From: Clostridium sulfidigenes | Lineage (GTDB): Bacteria; Bacillota; Clostridia; Clostridiales; Clostridiaceae | NCBI RefSeq assembly: GCF_000732635.1 | Contig: NZ_JPMD01000003.1 | Location: 1-64,000, forward strand | Reading direction: 5' to 3' | DNA: 64,000 nucleotides | Shown: positions 27,851-37,029 of the stretch, in pieces | Position numbering within the stretch: the stretch's first letter is position 1 | Layout of the letters: every line of letters starts with the position of its first letter | The notes under the pieces: model-generated | Database searches by the model: none | The model's input: only the letters and a program-made list of their open reading frames with translations | Told to the model about the DNA's origin: nothing | Program-made: the position numbers and the translations under genes

Positions 27851-28723
27851 TTATGCTTCTAAAAATCTTAAAACTTCTTTTTCTATATTCACAAAATCCA
27901 TAACTGCTATATCCTCTATTACATATCTATTACTTAACTCACCTATCAGCTTAGCTCCTAAGAAATACCCCACATCACTGATACCTAAAACTTTAAACCA
28001 ATCACCATAAAAATCTCTAGTTCCTTTTTCTTTGTCCTTTAAAGCTTCTACATATTTTAATTTAAGTTCTTTTTCTAACTTTTCACAGTCAATGCTCCAC
28101 TGCTCTCCCCTAGAATCAACGATACTCTCTCCTAATACTTGTTGAAAATATTGGGCAAAGCCTTCCTCATATATATTCCAGATTCCTTCATTATACTTAT
28201 TCTTATCTACCTACTTTGGTAATTTTGATTCACCTCTTATTTGAAAGTGAACTACATGACAAAGTTCGTGACAAACTAAAGCATCTATTTTTTCCTTCTG
28301 TTGCCATCCAAGCTTTGCAATCTTATCAACACCAAAGAGCATAGCTCTTTTCCCCTCATATTCATCTACCCATCCAGCAGAATTTAATAATCCCCTATAT
28401 ATCACTATATTTATATCCATTTCGATATGAAATATAGCCTTAACTTTTTCTTCTATACCATTAAAAGTCTTTAAAAGATTCTTATAGCCTTCTATCATAT
28501 TAGGAAAGTCCTCCTCAGACCTATTAAATACCATAGTTAGTCCTATTTCCTTCCAGTTATACCCTTCTGATTCATAGTCTTCTTTACACTTTCTCCCCAT
28601 CTCTGGAAAATTACTATTATAAAACTTCTCCCATAACTCCATCTTTTCTTTAGGCTCTTTATTTAAGTTTTCTTCCATAAATCCCTTATAATCCTTAAAA
28701 GTATCTATAATGTTTATCATCAT
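27851..28723 (-). pseudogene. Zn-peptidase-like gene interrupted by an in-frame TAG
   Basis: The 5' part encodes 170 residues up to a TAG at 28211-28213. The same frame then stays open for another 119 codons (VDKNKYNEGIWNIYEEGFAQ and on) to a TAA at 27851-27853. The zinc motif VCHELCHVVHFQ (HExxH) lies just before the stop and the likely third ligand, in NIYEEGFAQYF, just after it, so the active site is split. The whole would be about 290 residues. The lack of frameshifts in the 3' part suggests a recent nonsense mutation. The type resembles the DUF2268-like proteases. Confidence 0.8.
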
Positions 28724-28772
28724 AAGTCACCTAGCTTTCTAAAAATTCTAAAAATTACTCTCTCTTTAATCC

Positions 28773-29624
28773 CTACTGAATAATTCTATAATCAAAATTA
28801 TCTTCAATAATTTTATATCCTATTTTAGCGTAAACTCCGTTAGATACAGGATTGCGTTTATCTACAAAGAGGCTGCAGAACTCATTTCCTCTTTCTAAAT
28901 ATAATTTACTTAGGTTATAAACTACAGCAACTCCATAGCCCATGCCCCTCTTTCTAGCATCTGAGTAAACTAAACTAATAGAAATTCCTTTCTTTAATTG
29001 TTTTGTAAATGCTGCCATAGAAACTGGCACATGATTTTCATCTTCGAAAATATATATAGCTCCATTTTTAATTCTAATTACTAATTTTTCTATAAAGTCT
29101 TCTACAGCTATGTCCTCATTTAAAGCTTCCTTTGCAAATCTAATATGCCAATCTATTATTAAATCTAAATCCTTCTCTGTAGCTTCACGAAAGTATCCTT
29201 TAGGTAAAGTAACTTGGTTTAGTTTTCTTAGCTCCATAATGTCCATGGCTAAACGCTCATGAAATTTACATTTTGCTTTTTTTTCGTAATAGTCAATGCA
29301 TTTTTCACAAACCTTTTTATTAGAGTTAATGCCACTTATATCAATTTTATTTTCTAAGAGGTAATCTACTAAAACTTTAATGGAGTCATCTACCTCTTCC
29401 TTTAAATTGTGTATTAGCAAATTATATGGGCTTACATTACAGAAAATAAGTGATGCTCCAACCTCATCCTCTACACGTCCAAATAATATATCATTATTAG
29501 TATCTTTTTCCCTATTTGTATATGCATTAAATAGTATCAACTGATTTACTGCTTCTTTCTTTAAAAGTATCTCTTCATTAATGTTTAAAAAATCTTCAAC
29601 CTTATCATATATAACCACCTTCAT
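28773..29624 (-). CDS. GNAT N-acetyltransferase, two-part
   Basis: 283 residues. The first 130 residues form an extra domain (IYDKVEDFLNINEEILLKKE, then CEKCIDYYEKKAKCKFHERL). The GNAT domain follows with LPKGYFREATEKDLDLIIDW, the acetyl-CoA loop SDARKRGMGYGVAVVYNLSK and DKRNPVSNGVYAKIGYKII. No clear ribosome site precedes the ATG; a perfect 10-bp inverted repeat ends eight bases upstream (29632-29657). The substrate is unknown. Confidence 0.8.
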   Translation of the reverse strand: MKVVIYDKVEDFLNINEEILLKKEAVNQLILFNAYTNREKDTNNDILFGRVEDEVGASLIFCNVSPYNLLIHNLKEEVDDSIKVLVDYLLENKIDISGINSNKKVCEKCIDYYEKKAKCKFHERLAMDIMELRKLNQVTLPKGYFREATEKDLDLIIDWHIRFAKEALNEDIAVEDFIEKLVIRIKNGAIYIFEDENHVPVSMAAFTKQLKKGISISLVYSDARKRGMGYGVAVVYNLSKLYLERGNEFCSLFVDKRNPVSNGVYAKIGYKIIEDNFDYRIIQ

Positions 29625-29631
29625 AATTTTC

Positions 29632-29657
29632 TTAGTATGAGCCTTAACTCATACTAA
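29632..29657. promoter_or_regulatory. Perfect 10-bp inverted repeat before a GNAT gene
   Basis: TTAGTATGAG (29632-29641) and CTCATACTAA (29648-29657) flank a 6-base spacer. The repeat lies directly upstream of the start at 29624. It could be an operator for a dimeric repressor or, in the RNA, a hairpin. An AAGGGGG ribosome site a little upstream is followed by a three-codon frame (ATG AGT TAA) inside the repeat. Confidence 0.5.
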
Positions 29658-29705
29658 ATACGCCCCCTTTTCTATCTAATGATTTGTACTCTTATTGAAT
29701 AAATT

Positions 29706-30548
29706 TTATAACTCTATTACCATTCCATCGTAAGCAAAGCTAATATCTTCATAATGATTTTCTAATTCTAAATAATCATCATAGGATTTTCCCCAATCTT
29801 CCTCAAGATGTGTCATTATAACCTTTTTTATATTATATTTATTCTTTAACTCAACTATCTCATCCATTACAAATAATTCTTCTCTTAAAGGATTGTCCTC
29901 TTCTAACTTAAAGTCACCCTTTAAGACATCACCAATAACTGTATTACCTATAATCATTACATCAGCATCCTTAAAGATTCCATTCACTGGGAAAGGTTTT
30001 ACATCACAAGGAGCATATATAAGCTTCTTTTCTCCTTCTTCAAAAACAAATACTGTAGCAGATTCAGCCTTAATTAGAGTTATTTTTATTTCTCCTATTT
30101 GTATTGAATCATTAACCACATGTCTTTTTATTAAATTTCTTATTTTTTCATAGTAGTCAAAATATGAGCCATGCTTTGAGCGTATGGAATTTAAATCTTC
30201 CATTACATGATCCATAGCTATAACTTCTATAGGATTTTCACATTCTATTCCTTGGGAAATATTTAGCCAATTTAGTCGAAGCTGTTCAAATACCCTCATA
30301 CCAAGGGTATGATCTGGATCCATATGACTATATAAAACTCTATCTATTTCCTTAATTTCTCCATAATTTAAGCTTTGAGAAATATCCTCTGGGGTATCTA
30401 TAAGTAGCTTAGCTTCTTCTAGATATAAGCTACATCCAAATCTTGCATAAGGATTTCCCTTCTTTCTCGCCTCCATACATACTCTACAACAGCAAAGTGG
30501 CTTTGGTAGTGTAACACATCCTCCACTACCTATTATTTTAAAATTCAT
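29706..30548 (-). CDS. MBL-fold hydrolase (PhnP-like)
   Basis: 280 residues. The N-terminal FKIIGSGGCVTLPKPLCCCR with VCMEARKKGNPYAR resembles the Cys-rich start of PhnP-type phosphodiesterases. The metal motif is altered to YSHMDPDHTLGMRVF (HxDxDH-like, first ligand Ser-His). MTHLEEDWGKSYDDYL supplies a late His. PhnP proteins hydrolyse cyclic phosphates in phosphonate use, but no phn genes lie here. GGAGGGATTACT precedes the ATG. The substrate is uncertain. Confidence 0.78.
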   Translation of the reverse strand: MNFKIIGSGGCVTLPKPLCCCRVCMEARKKGNPYARFGCSLYLEEAKLLIDTPEDISQSLNYGEIKEIDRVLYSHMDPDHTLGMRVFEQLRLNWLNISQGIECENPIEVIAMDHVMEDLNSIRSKHGSYFDYYEKIRNLIKRHVVNDSIQIGEIKITLIKAESATVFVFEEGEKKLIYAPCDVKPFPVNGIFKDADVMIIGNTVIGDVLKGDFKLEEDNPLREELFVMDEIVELKNKYNIKKVIMTHLEEDWGKSYDDYLELENHYEDISFAYDGMVIEL

Positions 30549-30733
30549 AGTAATCCCTCCTGTTTTCTCTCTAGTTATAATTAGATTTTTTATTATATAT
30601 GTTTCAATAAAGTTTCTACATTAAATTTACTTCTTTTATTTTTAGACTATTTTCTGTATATAACTTTGTTAATAATTCGTGATATATGAAAATTATGAAG
30701 TAAAACAACATCTGATTATGCTTTTTACATGAG

Positions 30734-31192
30734 TTAGAGGAACTTATTCATTGATGTATAATTTGATACTCGAAATCCAAGATTTTCATATAATGGTTTC
30801 CCTTTTTCAGTGGCCATTAAATCAACTGCGGCAACGCCTAATAGCTTTACTTCCGATAAAAGTTCAGTCATAACTTTCGTTGCAATGCCTTTTCCTCTAT
30901 ATTGAGGGTATGTAAAAACATTGTATACCGTACCGACAAGATATGATGAAAACGCTATTATCGGAGGTCTTTCAACGATTGACATAAATGCAGTTGCTAA
31001 TACTTCATTTTCATTCTCGGCAATGATAGCAATAAATCCCTTGTTAAGGTGTTGAGTAAAATATTCTTCTAACTTCGTTTTAATATCTTGCACTTCTTCC
31101 GAAGAATACACACCTTTTTCTGCAAACAGGTAATCCATACGAATCTTTATGAGGAGGTCAATATCCTCTTTAACCACTTTTCTTACTTTCAT
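30734..31192 (-). CDS. GNAT N-acetyltransferase
   Basis: 152 residues. VRKVVKEDIDLLIKIRMDYL opens the fold, VFTYPQYRGKGIATKVMTEL is the acetyl-CoA loop, and ATEKGKPLYENLGFRVSNY is the end. The ATG at 31192 was chosen because AAGGTGGTGCAAAAT precedes it; the ATG at 31231 lacks a site. The substrate is unknown. Unlike most island neighbours it has a 185-base upstream-of-next gap (30549-30733) in which no gene is seen. Confidence 0.82.
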   Translation of the reverse strand: MKVRKVVKEDIDLLIKIRMDYLFAEKGVYSSEEVQDIKTKLEEYFTQHLNKGFIAIIAENENEVLATAFMSIVERPPIIAFSSYLVGTVYNVFTYPQYRGKGIATKVMTELLSEVKLLGVAAVDLMATEKGKPLYENLGFRVSNYTSMNKFL

Positions 31193-31235
31193 ATTTTGCA
31201 CCACCTTATATTTATAATCTTCAATTCGCACTTTT

Positions 31236-31772
31236 CTACGATTGCGACTTTCTCATCCATAATACTTTGACTTTCTCTCCTGCAATCTCGCCATCATATT
31301 CACTAAATACTTTAAAGCCTGATTTCTCATAAGTTTTTATGGCTCTTTTATTAAATTCAGCTACTCCCAGCCTTACATAATCACCTTTATATTGATGATG
31401 TTCTACTGCAAAATTAACACAAGCAGAAACAAATTCTTTTCCTAAACCTATTCCTGTTAAGTTAGGTTTTAACCCAAAACCAATCCACATTTCATAAAAT
31501 ACATCAGGATTATCTTTCACGGTGTCTATATCAACATAACCATCATCATCTGAATTTTCTTCAACCTCTCTAAAAAAATTTATAGTTAATTCCCCTACTA
31601 AAATTTCTTTTTCATTCAAAACTGCAAATTTACTGAAACCCCAATCTTTATTTTCCTGTAAATCTTCTGCCTCATTACAATAATCATATATAGAATATTC
31701 ATTTTCATATTTCCATTCATTAATCATTGTTTTTGCATAATTATCATTCATAGGTACAAACTTAAACTTCAT
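31236..31772 (-). CDS. GNAT N-acetyltransferase
   Basis: 178 residues. FVPMNDNYAKTMINEWKYEN opens the fold and IGFGLKPNLTGIGLGKEFVS is the acetyl-CoA loop, in which the usual R/QxxGxG is altered to LTGIGLGK. KRAIKTYEKSGFKVFSEY is the last helix and strand. An acidic stretch (EENSDDDGYVDIDTVKDNPD) lies in the middle. AGGGGTTTTAAT precedes the ATG. The substrate is unknown. Confidence 0.82.
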   Translation of the reverse strand: MKFKFVPMNDNYAKTMINEWKYENEYSIYDYCNEAEDLQENKDWGFSKFAVLNEKEILVGELTINFFREVEENSDDDGYVDIDTVKDNPDVFYEMWIGFGLKPNLTGIGLGKEFVSACVNFAVEHHQYKGDYVRLGVAEFNKRAIKTYEKSGFKVFSEYDGEIAGEKVKVLWMRKSQS

Positions 31773-31792
31773 ATTAAAACCCCTTAATAAAT

Positions 31793-32566
31793 CTATCTTA
31801 TATAATTAACATAATAAGTATCATATGGTTCTTTTAATACATATCCAAGCTTCTGAGCTAACTTAACAGACTCAAGATTAGCAGCATCCCAACTAGGATA
31901 CTTCCCCTTGCTAATACAGTCTAAAATTAATGCAGCAGCTGCTATAGTTGCTAACCCTTTCCTTCTGTATTCTGGAAGTGTATCAACTTCAATTTCGATT
32001 CCTTCATCGTAAACACTATAAGATGACGCTGCCGATACAATCTTTTCATTATGCAAAATACAGAATCCAATGCCTATATTGATATAATCATCTATGGATT
32101 TAAACTGACTTGTAAAATCTTCTGATAACTCTTGTAGTGATGGATTTTTTGCTAAAGATTTATCTATTTTTTTTAACTCATATCCTTCAGGTAATGTTGA
32201 TAGAAATGTATTTAAATGATCAACATCTAAATTCTTAATATCCCTTTTAAATCTATATCGTTGAAACTTTTCCATACGTCCCTTATGAATAATTTCTATA
32301 CGTTTTTTCCACTCTTCAGTATCCACGATAACTAAAATATTCTCAGGCAAATTATATAGTAGTTCTTCTGCTTCCTTACTGTTAGGGTCTCCTGCATAAA
32401 ATGCAAAAACCCCTACTATAACCTGTACAACTGTTGGTTTTTCAATGTCATCAGCCCAAGCTTTTCCCATATGTCCTTGAAGGCATGAAAGAATAAGTGT
32501 ACAATCTATATTTTTAAAAACAGAACATAAATTTTTTCTTAAATTACTATCTACTTCATAGATCAT
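31793..32566 (-). CDS. GNAT acetyltransferase, 257-residue family
   Basis: 257 residues of the clostridial and bacillar GNAT_acetyltran type, in which an N-terminal half (SCLQGHMGKAWADD, then VIVGVFAFYAGDPNSKEAEE) precedes the acetyl-CoA domain. The domain holds IEVDTLPEYRRKGLATIAAA and SWDAANLESVKLAQKLGYVL. GAGGAGAAAATTTTA precedes the ATG. The substrate is unknown. Confidence 0.84.
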   Translation of the reverse strand: MIYEVDSNLRKNLCSVFKNIDCTLILSCLQGHMGKAWADDIEKPTVVQVIVGVFAFYAGDPNSKEAEELLYNLPENILVIVDTEEWKKRIEIIHKGRMEKFQRYRFKRDIKNLDVDHLNTFLSTLPEGYELKKIDKSLAKNPSLQELSEDFTSQFKSIDDYINIGIGFCILHNEKIVSAASSYSVYDEGIEIEVDTLPEYRRKGLATIAAAALILDCISKGKYPSWDAANLESVKLAQKLGYVLKEPYDTYYVNYIR

Positions 32567-32612
32567 TAAAATTTTCTCCTCATTTCAATTCAAATATTTC
32601 CCTTAACTTCAT

Positions 32613-33044
32613 TTATAATTTCTTAGTTAAAAAATACTCCTTATGTCCTTTAGGGCTATCCTCTAAAATTCCAAAAACCTTATATCCATTCTTCATATAA
32701 AAGTCCGGACCTTGAAAATCGAAGGTATCTAGATGCGCTATATGACATCCTTGACTCCTTGCTGCATCCTCTGCCTCTTTCAAAAGTATTGAACCATATC
32801 CTCTATTGCGATAATCATCATGAATCCACAATGTGTCAATATAGAAAATATGCCAAAACACAGAGTAAGCTAATATTCCTCCTATGACCTCACCCTTTTC
32901 ATTCTTAATACAACGATTTATCTTAATGTATGGCTCATCTTGCTCAAAGGGCTTAGACAGCTTGTTGTGTTCCATAAGCATATCATCAATGTAATCTACT
33001 TCTTCTTCATTAGGTATTTCTATTTTAATACTTTCTTCATTCAT
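32613..33044 (-). CDS. GNAT N-acetyltransferase
   Basis: 143 residues; first gene of the island in transcription order. IYIDTLWIHDDYRNRGYGSI holds the acetyl-CoA loop, and LDTFDFQGPDFYMKNGYKVF followed by DSPKGHKEYFLTKKL is the family end, seen in small GNATs such as those linked to antibiotic tolerance. AAGGGGAAATAAAT precedes the ATG. The substrate is unknown. The promoter of the island should lie in 33045-33429. Confidence 0.83.
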   Translation of the reverse strand: MNEESIKIEIPNEEEVDYIDDMLMEHNKLSKPFEQDEPYIKINRCIKNEKGEVIGGILAYSVFWHIFYIDTLWIHDDYRNRGYGSILLKEAEDAARSQGCHIAHLDTFDFQGPDFYMKNGYKVFGILEDSPKGHKEYFLTKKL

Positions 33045-33429
33045 ATTTATTTCCCCTTAATATATAAAGTTGAAAATAAGATTAATTAATAATTATTCAA
33101 TCTTATTTCCTAATTAAAGAATTTAATCCTTCTATTTTAATATCATTTACCATATAGAAAAATGCTAAAACCCGCATGAACAGAACAACTAGTTAACTAT
33201 TTATATATTTAAATAGTTATATATGGAACTATTTACCTATGCAAATAGTTCCATAGTTTCCTATGAAGCTATATAACTATTTACATAGCTCATAGGTAAA
33301 ATTTAATTTTAAATCATGCATTGAATCAGCAATAAATTTTATTTTCTTATATTATTCACAAGGAAACTCCTTTTCACTTTGTTCAAATGAGTAAGTTCCC
33401 AGATCTAAATCGTAGATTTATATGGTCAC
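33045..33429. repeat. Intergenic region with nested inverted repeats
   Basis: No gene was found. Several palindromes share the string AACTATTT: AACTATTT/AAATAGTT at 33195-33218; GGAACTATTT/AAATAGTTCC at 33225-33252; and a larger one in which TTTACCTATG (33232-33241) pairs with CATAGGTAAA (33291-33300) and AAATAGTT (33243-33250) with AACTATTT (33275-33282). The alternatives are mutually exclusive. It may be a terminator cluster for the ABC genes, a small mobile repeat or a regulatory RNA. Confidence 0.6.
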
Positions 33430-35217
33430 TTATGCTCCTTCATTTAAGAAGCTGTACTGAGCCATGTATAAGTTATAGTAGAATCCTTTAAGTTTTAATA
33501 ATTCTTCATGAGTTCCACTTTCTACAATTTCACCATCATCTACTACCATAATTTTGTCACAGTCTCTTATAGTTGAAAGTCTATGGGCAATTACAAAGGA
33601 AGTTCTTCCATGAAGTAATTTGTTTATACCTTTTTGAACTAATATTTCTGTTGCCGTATCTATATTAGATGTTGCTTCATCAAGGATAAGAATTCTTGGA
33701 TTTGCAAGTAATGCTCTTGCAAAGGATATAAGTTGTCTTTGTCCTACTGAAAGCCTTGAACCTCTTTCGTTAACTTCTGTGTCATATCCTTTTTCTAATT
33801 TCATAATAAAATCATGGGCATTAACTGCCTTTGCTGCTGCTATGATTTCTTCATCAGTAGCATCTAATTTTCCATATCTAATATTTTCCTTAATAGAAGT
33901 TGAGAATAAGAATGTATCTTGAAGCATTATTCCCATTTGGCTTCTTAAGGAATAAAGATTGACCTTAGAAACGTCCTTACCATCAATTAAAACTTCCCCT
34001 TCAGTAGTATCGTAAAATCTACTGATTAAGCTAGTTATTGTAGTCTTTCCTGCCCCTGTTGGTCCAACTAAGGCGATATTTTCACCTGGTCTTATTTTAA
34101 AGTTTACATTGTGAAGTACCTGAACGTCTTTCTCATATTCAAATGAAACATTTTTAAACTCTACCGCTCCCTTAATAGTTGGCATATCTTCACTTCCCTC
34201 CATCTCATCAATGGTTGGTACTACATCCATAATTTCAAATATTCTCTCTGCTGCTGCAAAGTTAGTAACTAATGTATTGTAGTAAGAAGCTATATTTATG
34301 ATTGGTCTCCAGAACATACTTGTATATGATATAAAAGCTATTATGGTTCCTATAGAAACTTCTCCACGTCTAGTTAAGGTTGCTCCATACCAAAACACTA
34401 TGATAGAACTTATTCCAAAGGACATATCTATAAAAGACCAAAGCCAATCGTTGTATTTAACTGCTGATAAAAATCCATCTCTAACCTCACCTACAGCTTT
34501 TTCAAATTTCTTAGTAGTTTCTCCTTCAAAGGTGAAGTTTTGAATAATCTTTATCCCTGAAAAAGATTCATGGGTAAAGCCATTTAAATTGGAACGTTTT
34601 TGTCTAAATACCTGCCATTTAGCTCTAGCTTTTACCATCATTGTAGATACTACAACTGCAAGTACCGGTAAAATTATTATAGAAACTATAGCTAATTTTG
34701 CATTCATTACAAAAAGTATTACTCCGATAGCTATAAGATTTAGCGCCTGCGGTATAACTGTAGTAACAGATTTTGAAAACAGCTCTGAAAGAGAGTTTAC
34801 GTCTCCAACAACTCTCGCTAAAATCTTTCCTACTGGTCTATCGTCAAAAAAGGAAAAGGAGAGTTTTTGTATATGAATATAAAGCTCTTGCCTTATAGTA
34901 TGCAGTATACTGTGAGTGGTTTTATTCATTTGATAGGTAGATAATTTACTAGCATACATACCTATAACATTTATTCCTACTAACCCTAGACTTATAACTA
35001 TAAGTCCTACTACATCTTTTACTTCAATATAATTATCTATAGCAATCTTTAAAAGCATAGGGCTTAAAAGCCCTGTACCCATTACTATAAGCATAAGAAA
35101 AAGTACTAAAGATACTTTTAACTTATAGGGTTTTACATATTTCACTAATCTTATTAGTATATCCCGACCCTTTAAACTATTAATTTTTTCGTCTTGATTA
35201 ACTGAATTTTTAGCCAT
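33430..35217 (-). CDS. ABC exporter half-transporter (YheH-like, consensus site)
   Basis: 595 residues: six-helix membrane domain (about 35-330) and nucleotide-binding domain. Walker A is GPTGAGKTT, the signature is LSVGQRQLISFARALL, and Walker B is ILILDEATSNID with the catalytic Glu intact; the H-loop is IAHRLST. It follows the partner half-transporter by 20 bases and forms with it a heterodimer of the BmrCD/YheIH type that exports drugs or other hydrophobic compounds. AAAGGTG precedes the ATG. The substrate is unknown. Confidence 0.88.
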   Translation of the reverse strand: MAKNSVNQDEKINSLKGRDILIRLVKYVKPYKLKVSLVLFLMLIVMGTGLLSPMLLKIAIDNYIEVKDVVGLIVISLGLVGINVIGMYASKLSTYQMNKTTHSILHTIRQELYIHIQKLSFSFFDDRPVGKILARVVGDVNSLSELFSKSVTTVIPQALNLIAIGVILFVMNAKLAIVSIIILPVLAVVVSTMMVKARAKWQVFRQKRSNLNGFTHESFSGIKIIQNFTFEGETTKKFEKAVGEVRDGFLSAVKYNDWLWSFIDMSFGISSIIVFWYGATLTRRGEVSIGTIIAFISYTSMFWRPIINIASYYNTLVTNFAAAERIFEIMDVVPTIDEMEGSEDMPTIKGAVEFKNVSFEYEKDVQVLHNVNFKIRPGENIALVGPTGAGKTTITSLISRFYDTTEGEVLIDGKDVSKVNLYSLRSQMGIMLQDTFLFSTSIKENIRYGKLDATDEEIIAAAKAVNAHDFIMKLEKGYDTEVNERGSRLSVGQRQLISFARALLANPRILILDEATSNIDTATEILVQKGINKLLHGRTSFVIAHRLSTIRDCDKIMVVDDGEIVESGTHEELLKLKGFYYNLYMAQYSFLNEGA

Positions 35218-35237
35218 TCTAGCACCTTCTTTCTCTC

Positions 35238-36983
35238 TTAAAAGTTAGCCACATCTTCATCTGACAACTCTAAGAAATCTTTAAATTGAGTTTGATATAT
35301 CTCAAAATACTTACCTTTTTTATTTAAGAGTTCTTGATGATTTCCTCTCTCTACTATCTTTCCATCTTCCATATATAAAATCATATCTGCATTTTTTACA
35401 GCTGATATTCTATGGGCAATGATAAAGGTAGTCTTCTTCGTGTCTCCATGATATAGATTTTTAAGTAATTGATACTCTGTTTCCATATCTAAAGCAGAAG
35501 TTGAATCATCTAAAATTAAAATTTTGCTATCTCTTATCAAAGCTCTAGCTATACATAATCTTTGCTTTTGACCTCCTGAGAGTCCAAGACCTCTCTCACC
35601 GATTAATGTGTCATATCCATCCTTAAGTCCATCTACAAATTCCTTTGCACATGCAAGCTCTACAGCCTTTTCTAGTTCTTCTTTAGTAGCATTGTTCTTA
35701 CCATATTTAAGGTTATTCTCAATGGTATCAGAGAATAGAAAAGAATCCTGTGGAACTATAGAAATACTATCTCTTAAGGCTTTTAAGTTTACATCCTTAA
35801 GATTTATACCATCTAAAGTTATTTCTCCTTCTGTAGCATCATAGTTTCTTCCTAAGAGTGCCATTAATGTTGACTTTCCTGAACCTGTAGTACCCATAAT
35901 AGCTACTGTAGATCCAGCTTTAATATTAAGATTTATATTATCTAATACATTCTTTTCTCCATAGGTAAAAGATACATTTTTAAGTGATAATTCACCTTCT
36001 ATATTCTGTGGAACAATTCCCTCTTTAGAATTTTCAATAGTAGTGCTTACCTCTAAAATGTTGTTTATCTTTCCTGCTGAAGCCTTAGTTCTAGAGAATA
36101 GATTCATAAGCCATCCAAATTCTCTCATTGGCCATATAAGCATCCATAGATAACTAGTGAATGCCACCAATTGACCTACAGTAATCTTATTGTAGATTAC
36201 TAAAATACCACCTACACAGGTTACAAGAACTACAGAAAGATTCCCTAAGAACTCCTCTAATGGGAAGAACTTAATCCATATCTTTGTATGTTCCATTTGT
36301 AAGTCAAAGTTTTTAGAATTGTATTTTAAGAATTTAAGAATTTCATGTTTTTCTCTTCCAAAAGCTTTAACTAGCTTAACTCCAGCAATATTTTCTTGTG
36401 CCGTAGTATTTAGCTCTGCAATGTGGTCACTTATTCTGTCATATACATCATCAATCTTCTTTTCAGATTTTATGGTGATATATGCTATTATTGGCATAGT
36501 AGAAAGAGCTACTAAGGTAAGTGTTGGACTTATCCTTAATAATAGAACTGAAGCTATGCCAAAGTAGGCTATATTTTCTATTAAAAGCCTAAATCCAAAG
36601 CCCATAATGTCCATTATATTATCTGCATCTTCCCCAACCCTTGACATTAATTCACCAGTGTTTACTTTGTCAAAGTAAGAGAAGGACAGTCCTTCAATAT
36701 GCTTAAATAAAGTTTCCTTTACTTCCTTAGAAATAGTTATTCCTAAATAATCAAATAGATACTCCTTTAAATATCCAAAGAAAAACTTTATTAATGATAT
36801 ACATCCTATAATAAACAATATTTTATTTATAATTTCATAGTTTTTACCACGAAGTACATCATCTATAAATATTTCAGTTACATAGGGAATTGTTAAATCT
36901 GCTGAAATTACCAGAATCATTGAAACTATACCAAATATAGCTACCCCTAAATGATTTTTTACATAACTCAAGATTTTTTTCAC
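35238..36983 (-). CDS. ABC exporter half-transporter (YheI-like, degenerate site)
   Basis: 581 residues with six predicted membrane helices and an ATPase domain. Walker A is GTTGSGKST and the signature LSGGQKQRLCIARALI, but Walker B is ILILDDSTSALD: Asp replaces the catalytic Glu. This is the usual non-catalytic half in heterodimeric exporters such as BmrC. The start is a GTG at 36983 with GGAGGGATTCAA before it. The long upstream leader (36984-37320) holds a terminator and a 13-codon frame, which suggests attenuation, as known for bmrCD in Bacillus. Confidence 0.88.
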   Translation of the reverse strand: MKKILSYVKNHLGVAIFGIVSMILVISADLTIPYVTEIFIDDVLRGKNYEIINKILFIIGCISLIKFFFGYLKEYLFDYLGITISKEVKETLFKHIEGLSFSYFDKVNTGELMSRVGEDADNIMDIMGFGFRLLIENIAYFGIASVLLLRISPTLTLVALSTMPIIAYITIKSEKKIDDVYDRISDHIAELNTTAQENIAGVKLVKAFGREKHEILKFLKYNSKNFDLQMEHTKIWIKFFPLEEFLGNLSVVLVTCVGGILVIYNKITVGQLVAFTSYLWMLIWPMREFGWLMNLFSRTKASAGKINNILEVSTTIENSKEGIVPQNIEGELSLKNVSFTYGEKNVLDNINLNIKAGSTVAIMGTTGSGKSTLMALLGRNYDATEGEITLDGINLKDVNLKALRDSISIVPQDSFLFSDTIENNLKYGKNNATKEELEKAVELACAKEFVDGLKDGYDTLIGERGLGLSGGQKQRLCIARALIRDSKILILDDSTSALDMETEYQLLKNLYHGDTKKTTFIIAHRISAVKNADMILYMEDGKIVERGNHQELLNKKGKYFEIYQTQFKDFLELSDEDVANF

Positions 36984-37029
36984 TTGAATCCCTCCTTCAA
37001 TGTGGTTATTATTATTAACCTCTTATGTT

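Noticed and set aside
28211..28213. TAG read as pyrrolysine or another recoded amino acid in the peptidase-like gene
   Set aside because: No pyl genes or special stem-loop are visible here, TAG also ends other frames in the window, and single nonsense mutations are more common. Kept as a pseudogene.
29706..30548. Phosphonate-utilisation operon around the PhnP-like gene
   Set aside because: No other phn genes are present; neighbours are acetyltransferases.
12134..33044. Chromosomal integron cassette array
   Set aside because: No integrase gene in the window and no regular attC-like palindromes between genes, even though all genes point one way.
33045..33429. CRISPR array, suggested by recurring AACTATTT strings
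   Set aside because: Repeat units are too short and unevenly spaced, and they form palindromes; there are no cas genes.
36319..36567. Plus-strand reading frames inside the ABC exporter and other genes
   Set aside because: They lack ribosome sites and family features and mirror the codons of the real gene on the other strand.
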